This document shows positions 44,982 through 54,875 of a stretch of DNA of 64,000 bases, in pieces (the first letter of the stretch is position 1; each line of letters starts with the position of its first letter). The translations under genes and the position numbers were made by a program. The notes beneath the pieces are model-generated. The model was not told the DNA's origin. It searched no databases and was given only the letters and a program-made list of their open reading frames with translations. This DNA comes from Helichrysum umbraculigerum (Eukaryota > Streptophyta > Magnoliopsida > Asterales > Asteraceae). The stretch spans positions 135,668,090 through 135,732,089 of the forward strand of contig CATIUR010000002.1 in assembly GCA_949592205.1 (NCBI GenBank), read 5' to 3'.

Positions 44982-45470
44982 ATGGACGCTTCAGCTGATA
45001 CCTCAGGACACACTGCTCAGACACAACAGAAGAGGAGGAAGAACCGCAGAGGAAAGAAGAAGCTGACCACTGCCTCAGAGGAGCATACTGCAGACATGAT
45101 GAGCACTCCAGTCTTCGACTATGGGATTACCACGGTCGACCCAGCTGTGGCCTGGGCGATTCTCCGAGAGCTCTCCATCCAGCATGACTCTCACTCAGAC
45201 ATCAGGGAGAGGGTTGGACTCCCGAGACTTCCAGACCAGTCCTTCAGACTTGGTCAGGGTCCCAGGACACCTCTTCCACCATGGTCATTTTTCCCAGCTG
45301 CACCTACTACAGAGCCCACTCTTCCTGCTGATGCTGAGATATCCTCTGATCTCCCTGTTGTCCCCATGATGTCTGGTTCCACTGTTGCCACGTCACCTAC
45401 TTCAGTTCCAGATTGTGACGCTCTTGCAGCATTTGACCCAGACATGGATGATTTGCTAGACGACCTTTAG
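44982..45470 (+). CDS. Gypsy-A third ORF, unknown function
   Basis: It encodes 162 residues starting MDASADTSGH. A basic patch (QKRRKNRRGKKK) near residue 15 could be a nuclear signal or nucleic-acid contact; the C-terminus is strongly acidic (DPDMDDLLDDL). There is no membrane segment or signal peptide, so it does not look like an envelope protein. It sits where Athila elements carry their post-pol ORF. Immediately upstream, TTTTTCTTTATGTTTCAG at 44963-44980 looks like an intron acceptor, so expression from a spliced RNA is possible. The frame is intact, unlike pol. I do not recognise a family. Confidence 0.5.
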   Translation: MDASADTSGHTAQTQQKRRKNRRGKKKLTTASEEHTADMMSTPVFDYGITTVDPAVAWAILRELSIQHDSHSDIRERVGLPRLPDQSFRLGQGPRTPLPPWSFFPAAPTTEPTLPADAEISSDLPVVPMMSGSTVATSPTSVPDCDALAAFDPDMDDLLDDL

Positions 45471-47430
45471 TTTATTTTATTGCTTTATGTTTTATTTATG
45501 TTAAATTTTTAAGATGTTGAAATGTTGAACTGATGATTGCGACTATGTTTATGGTATTGCAAAACTTAGCCTCGTAAGGAATGGATGAGCTTTAAACAGA
45601 GTCTGGTCCAGAAATCCAGCAGATCACTAGCACACTCCTTCACGAATCTGGTCATGATTCCAGTGCTCACCAACCGTAGGGAAGTACCTCTCCTAAAATT
45701 TTTCTAGTTTTTGCATAACTTAGATATGCTTATGCCCACTTAAATCTCTAAGTGTGGGATCCTCCGTACTTAAAACTTTTAAATTCACATTTTTCCTAAA
45801 GACAAAACCCTAAGTGTGGGATTCCCCCAACTTAGTGCAGAAACATTGGGGACAATGTTTATTTTTAAGTGTGGGATAGTAGTATATCTCTCGTCTAATA
45901 TCCGTAATGATGATTTAGAAATACACAGGTCCTCAAAATGATTTTCAATCCTTATTTTTGCCAAAATTTTCAAAAATTTAAACTTTTTGAAGTCACAATT
46001 GTAAGAAAGAGTACATAATTTTTTTTACAAGTATTCAAAAGTTGGTAAAAAAAAGGTCGAATCATGTCGGATTCCAAACAATTTAAGATGAGGATCTAAG
46101 AGGGGCATCGCACGACTGGACACATATAACCTATTTTTGCGGTAAGGAATTTTGAGCCTTATAAGCATTCATTTTAAATGCTTCACTGTTCGTTTGTTGT
46201 GTGTGACCGGTGCATGCATTTCTGAATTAGAACTTGCCCCAGGTATGCGTGTCGAGATCACATTGACGGGTGTCATACGTGACATAGGTACAATTAGAGG
46301 ACCTTGACATTCCCTAGGATTAAACCCCATTTCAACATATCTCTTTCAAGCCCAAAAACCCTTCCAATACTCATTTTCAGTGTTGATGATCTGCCTAGAA
46401 AACCCTGTTGATCCTTAGCCTTTTCATTTCTTTCAACCCAATTTTTTAAACCCACTCATCCCCATACCTATCAAAAGCTTATCTTAGAATTTTTAATTTT
46501 TTTTGAAAAATGCTAATTAGGTGTGCTTTTTGTTTCTACCCCAAAGTCACAAATATAGTGTTTACTTAAAGCTACTCGTGTGCGTTTACATGATCAATAT
46601 TCAAAAGAATTCGAGAGCCTTGTGGTGTGAAAAATTGACACCAAGTAAAATTTAAAAGTGAAAAAAGGGTCAGAAAAGCAAAAAAATGAAAGAAAGAAAG
46701 GATGTCTGCAGGGCAAAAGAAAAAGAAAATAAAAAGAAAATTCCTTAGAAATATCCCTGACCAAGAAATTCTAAACCAAAAATAGAATAAAGCTAAGTGC
46801 TTATATCTCTCGAAAACTCCGATTCTTCAAAAGCATAAAATCTTCGTGTGTTTTCAAAAAGGTAGAAGACAAAATAGCTACCTTCTTCCCTTATAGTTAT
46901 CCGTTTCCGTTTTCATTAAAAAGTATGTCTAAATAGAATTTTTCATAAGTTTTAAAAGTCCTGAGATAAGTGAAACCTTTTTAACCCTTTTTCCCTTATC
47001 TATACCCTTTAAACCCTCACCATACATCAAAACCCATTTGAATGTCCTGGGATAATTAGTACCGTCCTCGTCTAAGTGATGGAGATACGATCCCTGGGCA
47101 AGCCAATGACGACGAATGCTGCACGACTGGTATTTGAGCGATTTTTCATTTGGCTTAGGATAATAGGAAACCCGATACACTTGAGTGAATTGAGTGACCA
47201 CCAGTGAGATCGCCCAGTCGTGTATATTCCACATCCCGAGAATTGAAAGTTTGCCTAAGTGAACCATCTTAAAAAATCTTTGGATACTTCATGTGAACAT
47301 CTCTTCTTTATCTAACTAGCGTAATACTTGTTTTCATTCTGTATGATTTCTTCGTTATGGCTTTAATAAAAATCTTAAACAGGAAATTTCGGCAGGTAAG
47401 ATTGAAGTTTGCTTGAGGACAAGCAAATGT
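45471..47430 (+). other. Long 3' non-coding region of Gypsy-A
   Basis: About 2 kb with no sense-strand gene. AAGTGTGGGAT, the sequence next to the 3' LTR, also occurs near 45752, 45811 and 45867. Purine-rich stretches lie at 46640-46760. A minus-strand open frame of 112 codons lies at 46929-47267. Such long 3' regions are usual in Athila/Tat elements. Confidence 0.6.
46929..47267 (-). CDS. Possible antisense ORF in Gypsy-A 3' region
   Basis: The 112-residue product (starting MVHLGKLSILGMW) has an ordinary amino-acid composition with evenly spread Trp, Tyr and charged residues (RRHWLAQGSYLHHLDEDG). Several Tat-lineage elements are known to carry antisense ORFs in this place, which is why it is kept. 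I recognise no domain, and a chance open frame in conserved non-coding sequence is equally possible. Confidence 0.25.
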   Translation of the reverse strand: MVHLGKLSILGMWNIHDWAISLVVTQFTQVYRVSYYPKPNEKSLKYQSCSIRRHWLAQGSYLHHLDEDGTNYPRTFKWVLMYGEGLKGIDKGKRVKKVSLISGLLKLMKNSI

Positions 47431-47446
47431 CTAAGTGTGGGATATT
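47431..47446 (+). other. Polypurine tract region of Gypsy-A
   Basis: CTAAGTGTGGGATATT directly precedes the 3' LTR. Athila elements typically have AAGTGTGGGG at this point; here the tract is shorter than usual. Confidence 0.75.
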
Positions 47447-49907
47447 TGATGACATGCAAAAAGTCAAGTTTTTATGTGTCATTATCTCACCTTTTTAGCC
47501 CAAATCATGATCGAAAACACGATAAATGTAACGAAAACGATCATAAGCATTCTCGTTCACGCTTTTAAGCACTTTTTAAGTTCCGCTAAGAATTATGACC
47601 TCTAACTTATGTCATTTTCTTCGTTAGGAAAATACGATCGCGTGGATATAAAGAACGCTGAAAATGGACACCCGAGTCAAAAGTTATGCCCAAACGAAGA
47701 ATGCAAGCAACCGGAGAAGACCAATACGGGCAAATCAAGCCGGATACGGGAGGAACAAGCCGTATACGGACATGCACTGACCGTATACGGCCTGGCATGA
47801 CCGTATACGGCCTTGTCCAGCCGTATACGGCTGGTGTTCCAGCGTATACGGCCTCGTTCTCCCTTATTCAGCCCTTGTTCGCCCGTATCGTGCCATTTCC
47901 ACCCGAAATATGGGAGGTCCACTCGTATCGTCCTCCTCCCCCATACAAGATACGATTTTGATACTGATGAGCGATACGGTTGAGCATTTGGAGGTAGGAA
48001 TACGGCTAGATGATACGGCTGAGCGACTACTATATATATATGGGATCATTTCACCCTATTTTAACACACTTCATACTTCATCATTCTTTCACCATTCAAC
48101 TTCACTTTCTCTCTCTGCTCTCTCTCTAGAAATAATTAGATTAGGTTAGTATAATTAAGCTAGTAGATTAGCTTCTAGCTTGGTTGTAACGGAGGTGCTC
48201 CGAGACTGCGATTACGCAAGATTTGTAATTACGCTTTGTCAGGTTTTATTATAATCTCTATCTTGTTATTTTAAATATGTTGTGCTGCTGTCATAATTAT
48301 TTAGAATTGCTTGCTAGAATTATTGCCATGCTTAGCTAAACAAATCTGTGTTTGCCATGATAGTCGTTATGCTAGGGTTGTTATACTTTAATATGCAATT
48401 GGGATATTATGAAACAACGGAGGTAACGTTATGCGGCTTTCATTTGTATAGCGCCGGAATCATCACGAATGTGTGTAGTACGGAACGTGGAAGCTATGAA
48501 AGTCGTGGGCACAATCCGTTGTGGAAATAATGATTCTAATTGTAACACGCCGTTACTCTGTCCGTATGCTGTTAATATATATTTGAATCTATGAAATAAG
48601 TCTCCAATGTTTATCTATCCAACTTATGCTGTGGTTTGTAACTTACTGCTGGTACATAACTGGTGGTACGCCGCTTATTATTCTGTGTCTGATGATCGTT
48701 GAACTCGACATGGCCGGTGTTCTCCTGGTTGAAATACACCGGAGGGAGACACTGAGCGTAGGATTAGAGATAGGTTAGATTCATTTCATATAACAAATAT
48801 TTTAGAGAGAACTTTCGGAATATTTGTGACTTAGCCAACTATCCAGTTACTCTGCACGTATAAACTGATCCTTGTGTGCTGCTCTGCTGCATGTTCTTGT
48901 TTGATTGTTGCTTTAGGGTTTGCATGCTAGTATCACCTGTGCTGTTGGATATATGATTAGGTTTTTGAATATAAATTGATTGCATACACCAGTTTAACAT
49001 GCGTAGAATAGTTATGACGATTTATATAAAATAATGATGAACAATTTAATCAACCGTTAGACCAGATCATCCCAACTTGTTCCGGTGGGAAACCCCTGTT
49101 CATGTTTTTGTTTATTCAACAATTCATGCCATGATTCGGATATCTCGGATGTCTGAGATTGGGGAACAAGATTCGAGGATGGTTGTTGGTTAAATTGGTT
49201 GCTGCATTTGGGAGAACTTCCGGTGTAGTTTACATTCCGTAGCTGCAATCTTCGTTACATGTTATTTATCTGATTGCAGACAACTCTACGTTAGATAGAT
49301 AATAGGCTAGTAGTTATGGCTCATTAGGATATATAACTCAGGATAGATAACAAGGACCTTTTAATGTTGTAACGGAAATATCGTAAAACAGCTGAATACT
49401 GGTATGAGCGTTGAATACAAATACGTGGGAGCTAAGGAAAGGTTGTAGGTAGAATACTTTGCTGTCATTGATTGTTCCAAGTACGTCTGTTAAGTCCTGA
49501 CTTCGTCATCATAACTAGTACCTTAACTAAAATAACTACCCCTAAAATAGCATAAAGATTGTCATAGCAAGCACTCGCGTTAATCTGTAGTTCTCGTAGC
49601 CACCTCACCTCCCCTATCTTTAGTTTTAGTTTTTAAATTAGTTAGTTAAGAACAGAAAAGTAACAAAAACCCCTATCAAACTCTTGATAAACCAGCTAAA
49701 TTACGAAGGATAATCAAAAGACCTAGATCCTATGCCCGTTGTAGTTTGAAGAACGACCCTAGGTCATACTTACTACTGCACTCCCATAGTTTTAAGTATA
49801 CTTAGGCCCAGCAAAACACAAAATTTTAAAACCCACTGATCGCCGCGTCAAGAGGAAGGCCCGCAACGATGCGAGTCAAATCGCAACCGACCTCTCGGCG
49901 TGCATCA
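47447..49907 (+). repeat. Gypsy-A 3' LTR
   Basis: 2461 bp from TGATGACA to TGCATCA, uninterrupted. It carries five CCGTATACGG palindromes (47760-47851), a TATATATATA box at 48031-48040, and is followed by the ATGAT target duplication. No gene is visible. Confidence 0.95.
47760..47851 (+). promoter_or_regulatory. CCGTATACGG palindrome array before TATA box
   Basis: Copies start at 47760, 47781, 47801, 47821 and 47842 (the last with G for the first C), spaced 21, 20, 20 and 21 bases, about two helical turns each. The TATA run lies about 180 bases downstream. The 5' LTR has only three units, one split by Gypsy-C. Confidence 0.65.
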
Positions 49908-49945
49908 ATGATAGTACTAATTATATTGTTTGTATTATTTAGTAA

Positions 49946-52900
49946 ATGGAATCCACACCAAATAAGGAAGCTGAGGGTTCAAATGTACGTTCTCCCAATC
50001 AAGAGGAGAATGTTTCAGGAAGAACGTTAAATCCTGAGGACCGGATGCTATTAAAAGACGTTATTGGGCAAGCCTTACAAGAATTCGCTCCTAAGGTATA
50101 TACACGAATGGAGCAAATAATTAATACTCGATTAGTAGAATTTGAACAGAAGCATCCTGTCTTAGCCAACCCTCAGATAAATAGTGAAATGTTAAATGCA
50201 CAGCATCAGATAAATAAAGAGAAAGAACGTTTTGAATATAAAAACTTTGCAAACTGTAGTCCTCCAGAATTTCATAGTGAAAGGGACCCGATTAGTAGTC
50301 ATAGGTGGATTAGTAAGATAGAAGAAACTTTTCTACTCTGTGACTGTCCAGAAAGGCTACGAGTATTATTTGCTGCCCATCAGTTGAAAGATAGTGCTCA
50401 GGATTGGTGGGGTACGCATGTTAAAACTCACGGTGCAGAAGATGCTGCAAAATTTTCTTGGAGCATGTTCAAAGAAAAGTTTATAGCAAAATTCGCTCCC
50501 ATGGCGGAAGTAGAAAGGTTAAAAGGGGAGTTTTTAGCCATAAACCAAGGGAAGATGTCGGTGGCGGAGTATACTAATATGTTTTATGATAAGTCTCAGT
50601 TTTGTCCAAAGTATACCTCTAATCTGGGGTTAATGAAAGATCATTACTACCGACATTTGAATATTGAAATTAGAGAAGCAGTTGACCCGACTATTTATGA
50701 TTCCATTCCAAGGATGATGAATAAAGGGTTGACACGAGAGAAAGAGCTGCAAGGAAAAGCTGAGGATAGAGCCAGTAAGAGAAAAGTTGAGCAATCTTCT
50801 TCCCAATCACAACAAACCAAGAAATTTAAATCTTTTGGGAAACAGCAGTCACCACAACCACAACAACAGAAATCTCAGTCTCAACAATCAAACCGTCAGA
50901 CTCAAGCTCCAACTCAGGAATTTCCTAAATGTAATAATTGTGGTAGAAAGCATCCAGGAGAGTGTCAGCTGGGGAGTACAGCTTGCTATAAATGCCGTCA
51001 GCAAGGGCATATTGCTGCCAATTGCCCTAACCCTTATCGTATGTGCTTTTATTGTTATAAGGATGATCACTTACAAGCTAACCGTCCCGTTAAATTGGAA
51101 GGTATGAAAAGAAATAAGCAGAAAAAAGAAGCTGAAAAGAAAAGAGAAACAGGTGGACAGAGAGCAAAAGGTCATTCCTTTCAGATCACTGCAGAAGAGG
51201 CAAAGGAGTCACATGACGTGGTGACAGGTACCTTCATAATTAATACTATACCTGCCCATGTTTTATTCGACTCTGGAGCCACAAAGTCTTTTGTGTCGCT
51301 TTATTTTTGTGAACGATTAAATACTCCCATTTCCAAATTGGAACACCCTATGGAAGTTGAAATTGCAGATAGTAAGTTAGTAATTGTTAGTGACGTTTAT
51401 AGAGGGTGTACTATTGAAATAGGAGGTGAAATGTTTAGAATAGACTTGATTCCCATGCAAATGGGAAAATTTCATGTTGTAATAGGAATGGATTGGATGG
51501 GAAGGAATAGAGGTTTAATAAATTGTCATGAAAAAGTAGTTCTCCTTAAAGCACCTAGCGGAAAGGAAATTACTGTTTACGGCGAAAGTTCTAGTAGATC
51601 TATTCCTGTTTGCACTTTTGCTCGAGCCAAAAGATTGTTGTCACATGGGTGTCAAGCATTTCTAGCACACGTGGTTGATAACTCTAAATCTGTATTAGAA
51701 CTTTCTAGTATTCCAGTTGTGAAAGAATTTCCCGAGGTATTCCCTGACGAACTTCCAGGTATTCCACCTGATAGAGAAGTGGAATTCCGAATTGATCTTG
51801 TTCCTGGAGGTATTCCAATCGCCAAAACTCCTTATCGGTTAGCTCCAACTGAAATGCAAGAAATGATGAAACAGTTGCAAGAACTTTTAGATAAAGGTTT
51901 CATCCGTCCCAGTAGTTCGCCTTGGGGAGCTCCAGTCCTATTTTTAAAGAAGAAAGACGGTTCCTTAAGAATGTGTATAGATTATCGGGAATTAAATAAA
52001 GTGACCATTAAGAACAGATATCCCTTACCTCGGATAGATGACTTATTTGATCAGCTGCAAGGTGCCAGTTTCTTTTCAAAGATTGATCTTCGTTCTGGCT
52101 ACTATCAGTTAAAGGTTAGAGAAGAAGATATTTCAAAGACTGCCTTTCGTACTCGTTATGGTCACTTTAAGTTTACTATTATGCCTTTTGGCTTAACTAA
52201 TGCTCCAGCTGCATTCATGGACTTGATGAACAGAGTTTGTCGGCCCATGCTTGATATTTTTGTTATAGTCTTTATTGACGATATTCTCATCTATTCTAAA
52301 AGTAAAACTGAGCATGCAGCACATCTCAGGCAAGTTCTAGAGACACTTCGGCGTGAAAGATTATTTGCCAAATTCTCTAAATGTGAATTTTGGTTACGAG
52401 AAGTCCAATTTCTTGGACACGTGATCAATATTCATGGTATTCAGGTTGATCCTTCCAAGATAGCAGCAGTAATGAAGTGGGACCCTCCCTCGAGCCCCAC
52501 TGAGGTCAGGAGTTTTCTTGGCCTAGCTGGCTATTATCGTCGTTTTAACCAAGACTTTTCAAAGATTGCTACTCCTTTGACTCAGTTGACTAGAAAGAGT
52601 GTTCAGTGGAAGTGGGGAGATGAGCAATTTAAAGCATTTCAAATGTTGAAAGAAAAGCTTAGTCAAGCTCCTATTCTTGTTTTACCTGAGGGCAACGAGG
52701 ATATGGTAGTTTATTGTGACGCTTCAAAACTTGGATTAGGTTGTGTTCTTATGCAGCGTGGGAAAGTCATTGCTTATGCTTCACGTCAGTTAAAATCGCA
52801 CGAGCAGAACTATCCCACTCATGATCTTGAATTAGCAGCTGTGGTCTTTGCCCTTAAAATTTGGCGCCATTATCTTTATGGTGTTAAATTTATCATCTAC

Positions 52901-53540
52901 ACAGACCATAAAAGCCTCAAGTATTTCTTTGATCAGCGGGACTTAAATAATCGTCAAAGAAGATGGTTAGATTTAGCTAAAGATTATGACTGCGACATAC
53001 TTTACCATCCTGGTAAAGCTAATGTTGTAGCTGATGCTCTTAGCAGAAAAGCTAGCCATTATGTTCTCTCTGTGAAATCTCTTCAAATGACTGTGCTTTC
53101 TCAATTATTTGATTTCATTAAAGCTGCTCAGATTGAAATATTAGCATCGAATGACCCTAATAAACAACGTTTAGCGGGTCAACTTTATGAATTAGTAGAT
53201 GATTCTAGAGGCTTAAAGACTCGTTATGGTAGAATCTGGATACCAAGAACGAGTGAAGTAAAGAAAGTGCTATTAGACGAGGCTTACAAATCTAAGTATT
53301 CTATTCATCCTGGTGCTACCAAGATGTATCGTGACCTGAAACGTGACTATTGGTGGCCAGGTATGAAGCGTGACATAGTCAAACATGTTCAGAATTGTCT
53401 CACTTGTCTACAAGTTAAAGCAGAGCACCAACAACCATACGGTAAACTTCAGCCATTAGATATACCAGTATGGAAATGGGAACACATCACCATGGATTTT
53501 GTTACAAAATTGCCAAAAACCCCCAGGCATCATGACACTA
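49946..53540 (+). pseudogene. Gypsy-D gag-pol, cut by element E
   Basis: One open frame from ATG at 49946, about 1198 codons to the insertion. Gag core lies at residues 95-250; zinc-binding clusters CNNCGRKHPGEC and CYKCRQQGHIAANC lie near residues 328-350. Protease has VLFDSGATKSFVS near 440, RT has MPFGLTNAPAAF and FIDDILIYS near 775, RNase H has VVYCDASKLGLGC near 920, and integrase HHCC has HPGATKMYRDL through CLTCLQV near 1119. The integrase core begins ITMDFVTKLP, then element E interrupts at 53540. No internal stop is present up to there, so the damage is insertion and a 3' deletion only. Confidence 0.93.
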
Positions 53541-53990
53541 TGTTGATGCATATGAGTGTGTCTGTCAGTTGGTCTATCGAGTTGTAAGTGTCGTTAGTTA
53601 GTTTTAATAGAAAAGGAATTTTCTGTATATGCGACACTTATGTTTAGTATTAGGCGACATTTGCCTTAGTGTCGCATAGCGTCACTTAGGTAAGTGACGC
53701 ATGAGGGCGGCGACATGCGACACTTCCCAAGTGACGCATATCTGCCGATTTGAGTTTTGTATAAATTGAAACCTATGGGTTTTCGGCTAGGGTTGACGAA
53801 ACCCTAGCACCATTTGTCGACTAAGCAACCTTGTAAACAGTTCCAATACGTTCAAGAAGCTAATAAACTTGTTTTACTTTGATTGATTCATTGTTTCGGT
53901 TTGAGTTTATTATTCGTTTGTGTGATTGTTTGTTTCCGCCAATCAATCATTGTCATCAGTCATCTAGATCCAAGGCAAAAGGGACTTTCA
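53541..53990 (+). repeat. Element E 5' LTR
   Basis: 450 bp. It differs from the 3' LTR by an internal gap of about 27 bases near 53622-53650 and a few substitutions. Palindromic GTCACTT and AAGTGACGC words at 53640-53750 come just before a TATAAATT box at 53760-53767. Confidence 0.93.
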
Positions 53991-53992
53991 AC

Positions 53993-54004
53993 TGGTATCA
54001 AAGC
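53993..54004 (+). other. Primer-binding site of element E
   Basis: TGGTATCAAAGC follows the LTR by 2 bases, the same initiator-Met variant as in the copia element. Confidence 0.9.
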
Positions 54005-54189
54005 CTTTAGGTGATTTGATCATCGTGTGTTCGTGTATTGGAGACTTTTCGGTTCGATTTTGTGAAGATCATAGGAATTCTAGCAATATTCGGATCGATT
54101 AATGCTATTATTACGTTTTGAATCAAGTATTACAGGTTTCGTTCGATTGGGATTCAAGAATTTTCGTTAGGTTTACGAAAATTCGATTT

Positions 54190-54795
54190 TTAGGGTTTTT
54201 GGGCGTTCACAGCCGTTTCTGCGTCACTCGTCGCGTCACTTCGTGCGGCACTTCGAGCGACACTTCTATACGTTCAATTGTGTTAATAAACGGTGTGTTT
54301 TACTTGTTTACGCATTGCGCACATTTTGGTTAACTCCGTTTGCAAAAACCCCAATTTGTATTCTTCGTGATTTATGGGATTGAACAGTGACACGATGATC
54401 TTCATCGTTGCGTCACTTCCATAAGTGACGCTTAATGGTAATTTGATAAGTTAAACGTCACTTATACCGTCACTTGCTGAGTGACGCCTTTATGCGTCAC
54501 TCTTATATGTCACTCCCTTAGTGACGCCTAGGTCTATACTTTCACTCATAACGTCACTTCCTTGAGTGACGCTATTAGTGCCGCTATCGTTACCCGTCAC
54601 TTATTAACTGAAGCATAACCGTCACTTGTTCAGTAACGCTTTGAATGATACATGTTGTGGCAACGTCACTTACACCTGTGACGCTTGCCATGCGTCACTT
54701 ACCTCAAGTGACACACTCTTTGATTTCTGATTTTATTGCGGCACTCTTTGAGTGTCGGTTGTGCTTGGGGCGTCACTTGCTTAGTGACGCTATAA
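54190..54795 (+). repeat. GTCACTT/AAGTGACGC hairpin array in E leader
   Basis: At least eight inverted pairs of (G)CGTCACTT or GTCACTC with AGTGACGC occur, with 3-6 base loops that differ. The same word is in the U3 of the LTR. No gene lies in this leader; the short frames at 54118 and 54645 are repeat-derived. Confidence 0.6.
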
Positions 54796-54875
54796 AATCT
54801 GAATCATTCAATTTTATGTTTGAGCTTATTCTGTAACGATTTTTTCTCGTGTTCTTTTATTGTTTTTAGTTACAG

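Larger units (their letters stand above)
3913..49907 (+). mobile_element. Gypsy-A: Athila-like LTR retrotransposon carrying three large insertions
   Basis: Both LTRs start TGATGACA and end GCATCA, and the element is flanked by ATGAT at 3908-3912 and 49908-49912. The primer site is of the TGGCGCC type usual in Athila/Tat elements, and protease, RT and integrase match that lineage. Gypsy-C, a copia element and Gypsy-B lie in its 5' LTR, RT and RNase H. Removing them leaves an element of about 12.8 kb. The LTRs differ by about 2% by eye, including loss of about 90 bases and gain of two palindrome units in the 3' copy. Confidence 0.92.

Noticed and set aside
46929..47267. Host gene captured on the minus strand
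   Set aside because: No intron structure or recognised domain; kept only as a weak antisense ORF candidate.
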